Source: an uncultured Peptococcaceae bacterium (GTDB lineage Bacteria > Bacillota > Peptococcia > Peptococcales > Peptococcaceae). Taken from it: a stretch of DNA of 15,758 bases. The translations under genes and the position numbers were made by a program. The stretch spans positions 1-15,758 of the forward strand of contig CABVBB010000005.1 of the NCBI GenBank assembly GCA_902496505.1, written 5' to 3'. A model generated the notes under the pieces. That model saw only the letters and a program-made list of their open reading frames with translations. It was not told the DNA's origin and ran no database searches. Positions 8,403 to 14,333 of the stretch are shown here, in pieces (the first letter of the stretch is position 1; the number at the start of each line of letters is the position of its first letter).

Positions 8403-8447
8403 GATGTCCGTCCCCTTTTGTCAATTTTTTGAACGTATTTTACTAGC

Positions 8448-8476
8448 TTGACAGTGCCCGTTTTTTCAGCTACTGT
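8448..8476 (+). promoter_or_regulatory. Candidate promoter of the response regulator-kinase operon
   Basis: A perfect -35 TTGACA (8448-8453), a 17-nt spacer, and a weak -10 TACTGT (8471-8476, 3 of 6). The leader to the ATG would be about 90 nt. The -35 is convincing and the -10 is not. Confidence 0.45.
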
Positions 8477-8477
8477 G

Positions 8478-8506
8478 ATTGTAATAAATTTTCTGGTCTT
8501 TGTGGG
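8478..8506 (-). promoter_or_regulatory. Candidate activator-dependent promoter of the GGDEF gene
   Basis: Read on the minus strand: a good -10 TACAAT (8478-8483, 5 of 6), a 17-nt spacer, and a poor -35 CCCACA (8501-8506, 3 of 6). A weak -35 with a direct repeat just upstream fits a promoter needing an activator. It faces and partly overlaps the candidate plus-strand promoter, so the two might interfere. Confidence 0.4.
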
Positions 8507-8511
8507 ATAAA

Positions 8512-8544
8512 GTACGGATTTGGTATTGATTTGTACGAAATTTG
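8512..8544. repeat. Direct repeat with 21-bp period, candidate LytTR-regulator site
   Basis: GTACGGATTTGG (8512-8523) and GTACGAAATTTG (8533-8544) match at 9 of 12 positions and start 21 bp apart, two DNA helical turns. LytTR regulators such as AgrA bind two direct repeats with about this period just upstream of a weak -35. Here the repeat ends 5 nt from the weak -35 of the GGDEF gene, and the adjacent gene encodes a LytTR regulator. The motif itself does not closely match the AgrA consensus. Confidence 0.4.
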
Positions 8545-8571
8545 CACAAGACAAGTTAGGGAGGCGAAGTT

Positions 8572-9306
8572 ATGCTGCAAATTGCTCTTTGTGATGATGA
8601 CCCAGCACAGCGCGATCAAATCGGCAGGCTGCTCCAAAATTATATCGATAAGCGTCTCGACTCAGCTGCACAGCTGACCATCTTTTCTTCCGGGGTGAAG
8701 TTATTGGAGCACCCCGAAAGCTTTGACCTCTATGTATTGGACGTCATTATGCCGAAAATTTCCGGTATTGATTTGGGGATGAAGCTTAGGGATTTGGGAG
8801 AGGAGGGGGCTATCGTTTACCTCACGACCTCTCGGGATCATGCGGTGGATTCATATTTGGTGGACGCACTCTACTATCTTTTGAAACCAGTAGAGGAAGA
8901 TAAGCTCTACGAAGTATTGGACAAGGCAGCAGCACTGCTCCAAAAACAGCGGGCCGCGTCTGTGCAGGTCAAGACCAAAAACGGCCTGCACCTGTTGGCG
9001 CTGGAGAGTATCATCTATGTGGAGTTGGTGGGACGGATCGCGCGCTATCATCTGCTGAAAGGAGAATTGGTGGACAGTTTGACCTTTCACAATTCCTTTA
9101 AGAAGGAGATGGCGCCAGTACTTGATGACCCGCGTTTCCTGCTTTGCGGGTCCAGTTTTGTGGTCAATCTTCACTATGTCACCACCGTAGACAAAACGAC
9201 CCTAACGGTCAAAGGAGGCGAACAAGTACCGCTGGCTCGCGGCTATTATGACCGTATGAAAAAGCGCTGGGGAGATTACTGGATGGATAAGGGGGAAACG
9301 CCATGA
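8572..9306 (+). CDS. LytTR-family response regulator
   Basis: A 244-residue two-component regulator. The ATG has GGGAGG 7 nt upstream. Residues 1-120 are a receiver domain: acidic pocket D8-D10 (CDDD), phospho-acceptor D57 (YVLDVIMP), Thr switch in YLTTS (84-87), and conserved K105 (LLKPV). Residues about 130-235 are a LytTR DNA-binding domain (VKTKNGLHLLALESIIYVE, then FLLCGSSFVVNLHYV and VPLARGYY). Its stop overlaps the kinase start by ATGA, so the pair is translationally coupled and surely cognate. Likely targets are its own region and the divergent GGDEF gene, where a 21-bp-spaced direct repeat lies. The family is common for control of surface, toxin and peptide-signal genes. The signal and regulon here are unknown. 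Confidence 0.94.
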   Translation: MLQIALCDDDPAQRDQIGRLLQNYIDKRLDSAAQLTIFSSGVKLLEHPESFDLYVLDVIMPKISGIDLGMKLRDLGEEGAIVYLTTSRDHAVDSYLVDALYYLLKPVEEDKLYEVLDKAAALLQKQRAASVQVKTKNGLHLLALESIIYVELVGRIARYHLLKGELVDSLTFHNSFKKEMAPVLDDPRFLLCGSSFVVNLHYVTTVDKTTLTVKGGEQVPLARGYYDRMKKRWGDYWMDKGETP

Positions 9307-11162
9307 AGCGGCTTATGAATCATTCTGCCAAACGATCACCGATCTGGCTGTTGGCGCTTTTATTTATAACGCTGACCGCAGCAGCGCTGGCGCTGTTCCA
9401 TTCGTATACACAGACAGATCTGGAGGGGCTTTACCTCACGCCGATCCGGACGGACGATAAGGGCTGGCAGATCTATCAGCTGGACGAGACCGGCGGACGG
9501 GTGCCCCTCACAGTGGATGAACTGATCGCCTGCACCGAGCCAGTCTTCCTCGTGCAGATCTTGGACCCGGCTTGGGAAGAGGCTGGCTACACCACTCTGG
9601 AACTGTCCGGTCCGGTAAGCGTTTTTTTGGAGGGGGAGCTTTTATTCACCACTTCGCCAGGTCTTGGTGACCATCCGGAGACGGTGCACCTGCCAGACGA
9701 ATATGAGGTGCCGGCTGCAGGGGAAGTGCCCCGGTTCACGCTGCCCCCTGGCTATGGCGGCCAGGAACTGACGCTGGCTTTTGGACGCGGGGCATGCGCG
9801 TATGGCTCCCCCATGGTGCTTCTGTCCAGCCGTGCAGTGAATACTGCTGTCACCGCCGTCCAGGCTAACCAGACCACCATACCAGCAGCGGCCTATATGA
9901 CAGCGGCGCTGTTCCTTTTGGGCCTTTTGCTCTACGGCGGTTATCAGGGCCAGTGGAACCTGGGCCTGCTGCTTCTCGCTCTGGCCGCCGCTTTACACTC
10001 CCTTTATCAGCTGCGGGAGTACAGCTTCCGGCTGTCTTATCACGCGGCGCTGGATATACCAGCAGCGGTGTTGATCCCCTCCTTCTTTATCGCCTTGCCG
10101 CTGGGCTATCTCCTCTGTCGGACAGAAAGGCGGCACCAGAGGCTGTGGGCAGTGCTGGTTTTGACCCCCGCCGCTCTTTCGCTGCTGCCGAGTATCTGTT
10201 ATCTGCTCGATCTGCCGCTTTTAAACGACGCGTATACGCTGACTATGATCCTCTTAGCGATATCGTTGACGGCGGCTTTCGTCTGCGCTGCGGTGGAAGC
10301 GGCGGCTGGAAACCAGGTATTTCGATTGTTTTGGGCGGGACTGGGTGCACTGGCATTCGTCTTGGCCGCAGCCTGCCTGTTTTCGCCAGCGTTGGCTGGA
10401 TACACCGTTTCTGTATTCAAATTGGCCGCCGCAGGTAGTTTGGATACCCTCTTCTACTGGTGCAGTGCGGCACTGTTCGTGCTCTGCGCGGTGCTGAGTG
10501 TGATCGACGCCATCCAACACACGGCTGAGGGCTGGCTCAAGGCTGATATGCTCTCCACACAGATAGCGGCTCTGCAAGGTCGCATTGAAGCCACCCGCGC
10601 CGCTGAGGAAACCATGCGCATCGAACGGCACGATATGCGCCACCAGCTGCAGGCGGTGGCTGGTCTAGTAGGAAAAGGTGAAAATGCAGCGGCATTGGAC
10701 TTTATCGGCGCGTTCGAAGCCCATTTGGACACACTGAAGCCAGTGCGCTGGTGCCAAAACCCTGTGCTGGACGCCATCTTTTCTTCCTACTTCGCTCAAG
10801 CGAAACAGGCGGGTATCCAAGTGGAAGCCCGCCTTGCCCTTCCAGATGAGCTGCCTGTAGACACTGGCGAACTATCCACGGTGTTTGCCAATGCCCTGGA
10901 AAACGCCATCCACGCCTGTGCCGATGTGCCAGAGGGACAGCGGCAGATCATCTGCAAATGTTTGTGCCGCCCACAGCTTATGTTTGAGGTAGCCAATACC
11001 TACGTGGGCAAGGTGAACTTCAGCGGAAACGGCCTGCCTATAGCCGACCATCCAGACCATGGCATCGGTACCCGAAGCATCGCTGCTTTCTGTGAAAGGC
11101 ACGGCGCTGTCTGCTCCTATGAGGCCAAAGAAGGATGGTTCAAGATCCGCATCGTGCTGTAA
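9303..11162 (+). CDS. GHKL-type sensor histidine kinase with DISM-like sensor
   Basis: A 619-residue membrane kinase, partner of the upstream LytTR regulator. The ATG overlaps the regulator's TGA and has GGGGGAAA about 6 nt upstream. Order: helix 13-33; extracellular beta-rich domain about 40-190 (VSVFLEGELL, GGQELTLAFG); about seven helices from 195 to 405; a coiled linker about 412-440; phospho-acceptor H443 in ERHDMRHQLQ; GHKL ATPase domain to the C-terminus with N-box N530/N534 (FANALENAIHA) and G-box DHGIGTRS at 586-591. All catalytic landmarks are present. The closest relatives by architecture are AgrC-like GHKL kinases, but the extracellular domain suggests binding of a carbohydrate or other ligand rather than only a peptide sensed by the helices. 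A bidirectional terminator follows 25 nt after the stop. Confidence 0.93.
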   Translation: MKRLMNHSAKRSPIWLLALLFITLTAAALALFHSYTQTDLEGLYLTPIRTDDKGWQIYQLDETGGRVPLTVDELIACTEPVFLVQILDPAWEEAGYTTLELSGPVSVFLEGELLFTTSPGLGDHPETVHLPDEYEVPAAGEVPRFTLPPGYGGQELTLAFGRGACAYGSPMVLLSSRAVNTAVTAVQANQTTIPAAAYMTAALFLLGLLLYGGYQGQWNLGLLLLALAAALHSLYQLREYSFRLSYHAALDIPAAVLIPSFFIALPLGYLLCRTERRHQRLWAVLVLTPAALSLLPSICYLLDLPLLNDAYTLTMILLAISLTAAFVCAAVEAAAGNQVFRLFWAGLGALAFVLAAACLFSPALAGYTVSVFKLAAAGSLDTLFYWCSAALFVLCAVLSVIDAIQHTAEGWLKADMLSTQIAALQGRIEATRAAEETMRIERHDMRHQLQAVAGLVGKGENAAALDFIGAFEAHLDTLKPVRWCQNPVLDAIFSSYFAQAKQAGIQVEARLALPDELPVDTGELSTVFANALENAIHACADVPEGQRQIICKCLCRPQLMFEVANTYVGKVNFSGNGLPIADHPDHGIGTRSIAAFCERHGAVCSYEAKEGWFKIRIVL

Positions 11163-11187
11163 AAGATCGCTTTCCATGCAAAAATAA

Positions 11188-11232
11188 AAAAAAGCGTCGA
11201 AGCAAAAAAAATTTCTGCTTCGACGCTTTTTT
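11188..11232. terminator. Bidirectional rho-independent terminator
   Basis: A perfect 17-bp stem, AAAAAAGCGTCGAAGCA / TGCTTCGACGCTTTTTT, with an 11-nt loop. The A-run and T-run arms serve both strands. It separates the kinase (+) from jag (-) and closes both converging operons. Confidence 0.95.
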
Positions 11233-11282
11233 AATTTTTCTCCAAACAAATCACCGTCAGGATTTCGATATGACGGACGACC

Positions 11283-12038
11283 TTACTTTCGTCTATTCTG
11301 CTGCTTCTTCTTGGGCACGATAATGACCTTGCGGTAAGGCTCCTCGCCTTCACTATACGTATTGACCGTATCGTCATCCTGCAGCGTCATATGGATGATG
11401 CGGCGCTCCTGCGGATTCATGGGCTCTAAGATGACCTTTTGGCCGGTGCGTCTGGCTTTGGCGGCCAGCTTGTGGCTGAGACCCACCAAGGTCTCTTCCC
11501 GTTTGGCACGGTAATTTTCGATATCGATGATGACTTTGATCTTGCTGCTGCTCTTGCGGTTGATGACTAGGTTGAGCAAAAACTGCAGCGCATCCAGCGT
11601 ATCGCCGCGGCGGCCGATCAGGATGCCCAGCTCTTCGCCTTGGATATCAAAGACCAGATAATCTTCCTTCTGCTCAATGACGATATCGGTATTTAAATGC
11701 ATTTCGCTGAAAATTTCCGCCAAAAAGGCTCGTCCGATCTCAGCAGCATCGGCAGCTTCCCCTGTCGGTACGCTCTGCGCCTGAGCGCTTTCTGCTGCCT
11801 CAGCCTCGCTAGGCTCGATCTCGGCTGCTGCGGCTGGTGCTGCTTCTGGTTCTTTCACGATCTCTGCTTCTTTGACGCAGGCTTTGATGACCGCATGCCG
11901 AGCGCCAATGCCCAAGAAGCCTTTGGTCGGCTCAGTGGTGACTTCATAGATCAATTCGTCTTTGGTGACACCAAAGGCCTCCATCGCTTTTTTGACGGCT
12001 TCTTCAATAGTCTTTGCAGAAAATTCTTCACTTCTCAT
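11283..12038 (-). CDS. jag: Jag/KhpB RNA-binding protein (SpoIIIJ-associated)
   Basis: A 251-residue cytoplasmic protein with the full Jag architecture. Jag_N domain at 1-55 (FSAKTIEEAVKKAMEAFG, then TKGFLGIGARHAVI); an Ala/Glu-rich flexible linker about 56-98; a KH domain about 105-180 with GRRG loop at 142-145; an R3H domain about 183-245 with RRIIH at 212-216. In streptococci and relatives it binds RNA, together with KhpA, and influences cell elongation and division. The start is ATG 12038 with a modest GGGCGGGA upstream. It is the last gene of the rpmH-rnpA-yidD-yidC-jag cluster, 107 nt after yidC, and two stem-loops lie in that gap. In most Firmicutes mnmE would follow; here a terminator does. 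Confidence 0.97.
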   Translation of the reverse strand: MRSEEFSAKTIEEAVKKAMEAFGVTKDELIYEVTTEPTKGFLGIGARHAVIKACVKEAEIVKEPEAAPAAAAEIEPSEAEAAESAQAQSVPTGEAADAAEIGRAFLAEIFSEMHLNTDIVIEQKEDYLVFDIQGEELGILIGRRGDTLDALQFLLNLVINRKSSSKIKVIIDIENYRAKREETLVGLSHKLAAKARRTGQKVILEPMNPQERRIIHMTLQDDDTVNTYSEGEEPYRKVIIVPKKKQQNRRK

Positions 12039-12070
12039 GGTATTTCCCGCCCTTTCTTCACGATAGCACG

Positions 12071-12110
12071 ACAGAGAAACAGTGAATGAGAGGATCCACC
12101 ATTTCTCTGT
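12071..12110 (-). other. Stem-loop between yidC and jag (first of two)
   Basis: A perfect 9-bp stem, ACAGAGAAA / TTTCTCTGT, with a 22-nt loop. There is no U-tract, so it is not a simple terminator. It could be an RNA-processing or stability element separating yidC and jag messages. Confidence 0.5.
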
Positions 12111-12116
12111 CCATCA

Positions 12117-12134
12117 GACCAGTCAAAACTGGTC
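12117..12134 (-). other. Stem-loop between yidC and jag (second of two)
   Basis: A perfect 7-bp stem, GACCAGT / ACTGGTC, with loop CAAA on the plus strand. It lies 11 nt past the yidC stop. No U-tract follows on the minus strand. Possible 3'-end protecting hairpin of the upstream message. Confidence 0.5.
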
Positions 12135-12145
12135 GCCAAACCTCT

Positions 12146-12982
12146 TTATTGCTTTTCCGTTTCCGGCGCATCTTTCTTAGCCGGCGGAATATATTCTGCT
12201 TTTGGCTTGGGCTGCGGCTTTTTCTTTTTCTTGGAAGGTGCCTGGCCCATTTTGCGCTGTTCTTCTTTTTTGCGTTCCATTTCAGCTTTGCGTTCCGCTT
12301 CTTTCTGAGCGCGGATCTCCTGCTCTTTCTTGCGGCGTTTGTTGATGAAGATCTGTTGGATCATGCTCAGGATACTGAACATTGCCCAATAGATGGCCAG
12401 ACCAGAAGGCAGCGTCAGTGCCATGAAACCGATCATGACCGGCATGACATAGAGCATCACTTTCATCATCTGGTTCATCTGATCATTGCCGCCGGCCTGG
12501 TTGGCTGGCATCATGAACTTCTGCTGTAAAAACATTGCTACGCCGACGATGACCGGCAGGATGTGCCAGGGGTCTGGCAAAGAGATATTTTCGATCCAGA
12601 AAAATCCAGCGTCAGCAGCATTGGCATAATCAAAAACGCGCATGGCGGCAAACAGACCGTAAAGGATCGGCATCTGGATCAATAAAGGCAGACAGCCGGC
12701 CATAGGGTTGATGTCATACTCCTGGTAGAGCGCCATGACTTCCTGATTCATTTTTTCCGGGTTGTTTTTGTACTTTTTTTGGATCTCCAGCATTTTGGGC
12801 TGGATATCCTGCATACCCATAGTGGACTTCATTTGCTTGACAGTCAGTGGGTAGAGGATCACCTTGATGATGGTCGCCATCAAAATGATGGCCAGAGCAT
12901 AGCTGGGAAAGCCGATCATTCCTGTGAAGGAATAGAGACCATTGATGATGCTCGTCATAAAATCTATGAGCCAATTAAACAA
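12146..12982 (-). CDS. yidC: YidC/Oxa1-family membrane protein insertase
   Basis: A 278-residue inserter of membrane proteins, working alone or with SecYEG. Gram-positive type: it lacks the large periplasmic domain of E. coli YidC and also the lipoprotein Cys of SpoIIIJ. The core is intact: LAIILMATIIKVILYPLTVKQ at the first conserved helix, the helical hairpin (MQDIQPKMLEIQKKYKNNPEK), NPMAGCLPLLIQMPILYGLF, and later helices through FSILSMIQQIF. The residue at the groove position where many homologues have Arg is Lys (K40). A long, very basic tail (about 216-278) probably contacts the ribosome. The start is an unusual TTG (12982); the only nearby site is a weak GCAGGT, while a strong AGGAGGTGA lies about 38 nt upstream across a hairpin. 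The upstream neighbour is its functional partner yidD. Confidence 0.96.
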   Translation of the reverse strand: MFNWLIDFMTSIINGLYSFTGMIGFPSYALAIILMATIIKVILYPLTVKQMKSTMGMQDIQPKMLEIQKKYKNNPEKMNQEVMALYQEYDINPMAGCLPLLIQMPILYGLFAAMRVFDYANAADAGFFWIENISLPDPWHILPVIVGVAMFLQQKFMMPANQAGGNDQMNQMMKVMLYVMPVMIGFMALTLPSGLAIYWAMFSILSMIQQIFINKRRKKEQEIRAQKEAERKAEMERKKEEQRKMGQAPSKKKKKPQPKPKAEYIPPAKKDAPETEKQ

Positions 12983-12988
12983 TCTTGA

Positions 12989-13027
12989 CCTGCACCGCTT
13001 ACTGCGGTTGGCAGGCGTTCACCTCCT
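12989..13027 (-). promoter_or_regulatory. Strong Shine-Dalgarno separated from the yidC TTG start by a hairpin
   Basis: On the minus strand AGGAGGTGA (13019-13027) is followed by a 27-nt hairpin: stems CCTGC/GCAGG and ACCGC/GCGGT with a 2-nt bulge and 5-nt loop (12989-13015). Then come 6 nt and the TTG. If the hairpin is folded, the site-to-start distance drops from about 39 to about 12 nt. No ATG, GTG or TTG lies in the yidC frame between them, and the frame has a TGA inside the ribosome site itself. Confidence 0.6.
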
Positions 13028-13039
13028 AAAGTTTGGTGG

Positions 13040-13264
13040 TCATTTGACCGGGTCATAACCGCCGGGATGAAAAGGATGGCATTTCAGAATCCTCCGCACA
13101 GCCATCCAGCCGCCCTTTAAGGCGCCATATTTCATGATCGCTTCGTAAGCGTACTGAGAACAGGTGGGTATAAACCGGCAAGTTGGGTAAGGTTTCAAGA
13201 CAGACAGATACTTGCGGTAAAAATCGATCATAAACAAAAGGAAACGTTTTGGCCACTTACTCAT
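13040..13264 (-). CDS. yidD: YidD membrane protein insertion efficiency factor
   Basis: A 74-residue protein starting at ATG 13264 ([15 protein letters not shown]). That start overlaps the last 8 nt of rnpA, and an upstream in-frame ATG would lie further inside rnpA. The sequence carries the whole family signature: [52 protein letters not shown]. The three conserved cysteines are present. YidD is a small amphipathic protein at the inner face of the membrane that helps YidC insert clients. It is encoded between rnpA and yidC in most bacteria, as here. The overlap implies translational coupling to rnpA. Confidence 0.97.
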   Translation of the reverse strand: MSKWPKRFLLFMIDFYRKYLSVLKPYPTCRFIPTCSQYAYEAIMKYGALKGGWMAVRRILKCHPFHPGGYDPVK

Positions 13265-13601
13265 GCTTCCAGACACCACTTTTCTTCAATAAAAACACCA
13301 CATTTTTTTCCAATTCGCCATAGGTGAGTTCGACGATAGGATTGCGGGCGACAAAGACCAGATCATAGCCTGGCTGGAGTTTATCAAAGTTTCGTCGGAT
13401 GATCTCGCTCAAACGCCGCTTGTAATAATTTCTGACATGCGCTTTGCCTACTTTTTTGGAAACGGAAAAGCCGACGCGTATCCCGCTGCCTTTGACTTTG
13501 CGGGGATACAGGACAAGATATTTGGTGGAAAGGGACCGGCTTTGGCGGTAAATACGGCGAAAGTCCGCATTGCGCCGGAGTCTGTATTGTTTTTTGAGCA
13601 T
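13257..13601 (-). CDS. rnpA: RNase P protein component
   Basis: A 114-residue basic protein that binds the RNase P RNA and helps it remove 5' leaders from tRNA precursors. I chose ATG 13601 ([10 protein letters not shown]), the usual N-terminus of the family, with GGGGGA 6 nt upstream. Two in-frame ATGs further up (13607, 13625) are too close to that site or lack one. Landmarks: [29 protein letters not shown], and the RNA-binding RNR region [14 protein letters not shown], then [10 protein letters not shown]. It overlaps yidD by 8 nt. It is separated from rpmH by 157 nt that hold a terminator-like hairpin, so its level may be set lower than that of L34. Confidence 0.98.
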   Translation of the reverse strand: MLKKQYRLRRNADFRRIYRQSRSLSTKYLVLYPRKVKGSGIRVGFSVSKKVGKAHVRNYYKRRLSEIIRRNFDKLQPGYDLVFVARNPIVELTYGELEKNVVFLLKKSGVWKHE

Positions 13602-13652
13602 GTCCATTCCCCCGTCTGAAATCATTTGAACCGATCGCGGCGCGTAATGATC

Positions 13653-13704
13653 AAAAAAGCTCCAGAATCCTCACGTACAGATGTACGCTCCCGATCCTGG
13701 AGCC
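13653..13704 (-). terminator. Terminator or attenuator between rpmH and rnpA
   Basis: On the minus strand, an 11-position stem with one mismatch (GCTCCAGAATC / GATCCTGGAGC on the plus strand) closes over a second hairpin CGTACA/TGTACG and runs straight into TTTTTT. The layout is that of a rho-independent terminator. Because rnpA and everything after it need transcription, it probably terminates only part of the time, or a second promoter lies downstream. Confidence 0.75.
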
Positions 13705-13726
13705 GTTCTGCGCCATTTAACACATA

Positions 13727-13745
13727 CCTCAGATCGACTCTGAGG
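13727..13745 (-). other. Stem-loop just after rpmH
   Basis: A perfect 7-bp stem, CCTCAGA / TCTGAGG, with a 5-nt loop, 13 nt past the rpmH stop. No U-tract follows, so it is more likely a message-end stabiliser or processing site than a terminator. Confidence 0.55.
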
Positions 13746-13758
13746 CTATATATTTCCC

Positions 13759-13893
13759 TTATGCGCTTAAAACTTTTCTACCTTTTGCTCTTCTTCTTTT
13801 CAAGACATTGCGTCCAGTTGGACTACTCATTCTTTTTCTGAAGCCATGCACTCTTTTATGTTTTCTATTTTTTGGCTGATACGTTCTTTTCAT
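13759..13893 (-). CDS. rpmH: Ribosomal protein L34
   Basis: A 44-residue, very basic protein of the large ribosomal subunit. It begins [18 protein letters not shown] and ends AKGRKVLSA, both hallmarks of L34; length is exactly typical. The start ATG 13893 has GGGAGGTG about 9 nt upstream. It heads the leftward origin cluster, opposite dnaA, in the universal rpmH/dnaA divergent arrangement. A strong promoter is seen about 80-105 nt upstream, and two hairpins follow the stop. The gene is AT-richer and uses AAA/AGA codons more than its neighbours, common for highly expressed ribosomal genes. Confidence 0.98.
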   Translation of the reverse strand: MKRTYQPKNRKHKRVHGFRKRMSSPTGRNVLKRRRAKGRKVLSA

Positions 13894-13969
13894 TGTATAA
13901 GCACCTCCCTTTCGATTCAAACAACGCCTAACTCACGTTCAAATAATTTGATCATACAGTCCACCCAAA

Positions 13970-13998
13970 ATTATAGCTTACCAGCCAGTCCTGGTCAA
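13970..13998 (-). promoter_or_regulatory. Promoter of the rpmH operon
   Basis: On the minus strand: -35 TTGACC (13993-13998, 5 of 6), exactly 17 nt, -10 TATAAT (13970-13975, perfect). Transcription would start near 13963, giving a leader of about 70 nt before the rpmH ATG. It is the best sigma-A-type promoter in the window. Confidence 0.85.
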
Positions 13999-14077
13999 TA
14001 GCCAATCAGGATTTTTTCCTAGTTTTTTTGCAGTTTTTTTAAGGATCGGCACGCTTAGTAACCATAGCCTATCCATT

Positions 14078-14267
14078 TTATCCACAATTTACCTGAAAGC
14101 CCTGTGCTTGTGGGTTTGTGGATAAAATTTTTGTGGATAGTTTGCATTTATGCACAGTTTGTTGTTGATAAGTCCGGCAGATTTTGATATTATTTAATTG
14201 CTCACTGACGATCTTACCCACATGTTATACACAATTTGTGGATAACATGTGGGTTTCATGTGGAAAA
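14078..14267. other. Replication origin region: DnaA-box cluster (oriC)
   Basis: Consensus boxes TTATCCACA at 14078-14086 (+), 14117-14125 (-) and 14237-14245 (-). TTATNCACA boxes at 14148-14156 (TTATGCACA, +) and 14225-14233 (TTATACACA, +). One-mismatch boxes at 14132-14140 (-), 14163-14171 (-) and 14259-14267 (-). Eight boxes in 190 bp between rpmH and dnaA is diagnostic for an origin. Between the clusters, 14181-14200 is 90% A+T and is a candidate unwinding element; other T-rich runs lie at 14010-14040 and 14290-14310. Many Firmicutes origins are bipartite, with a second cluster after dnaA, which would lie outside the window. Confidence 0.9.
14216..14254. repeat. 39-bp near-perfect palindrome carrying two facing DnaA boxes
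   Basis: The arms ACCCACATGTTAT / ATAACATGTGGGT enclose CACAA / TTGTG around one central base. Eighteen of nineteen pairs match; the only mismatch is the A/G position inside the two boxes. Each arm contains one DnaA box (14225-14233 forward, 14237-14245 reverse). Confidence 0.85.
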
Positions 14268-14277
14268 CGGCTGTTTT

Positions 14278-14306
14278 TTGACACGTTCCGTCTTTATTAT
14301 TGTATT
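14278..14306 (+). promoter_or_regulatory. Candidate dnaA promoter
   Basis: A perfect -35 TTGACA (14278-14283), a 17-nt spacer and -10 TGTATT (14301-14306, 4 of 6); TATTCT two bases on is an alternative. Transcription would start about 20 nt before the dnaA ATG. A DnaA box ends 10 nt upstream of the -35, so autoregulation by DnaA is plausible. Confidence 0.6.
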
Positions 14307-14333
14307 CTATGCAGCAACTGGGGGTAAATGCCT

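Noticed and set aside
9953..10438. 161-codon plus-strand frame inside the kinase gene
   Set aside because: Alternative frame within the membrane-helix coding part of the kinase, no ribosome site, no motifs.
12086..12529. 147-codon plus-strand frame, Phe/His-rich
   Set aside because: Antisense of the Lys-rich YidC tail; the composition is what reverse-reading Lys/Glu codons gives.
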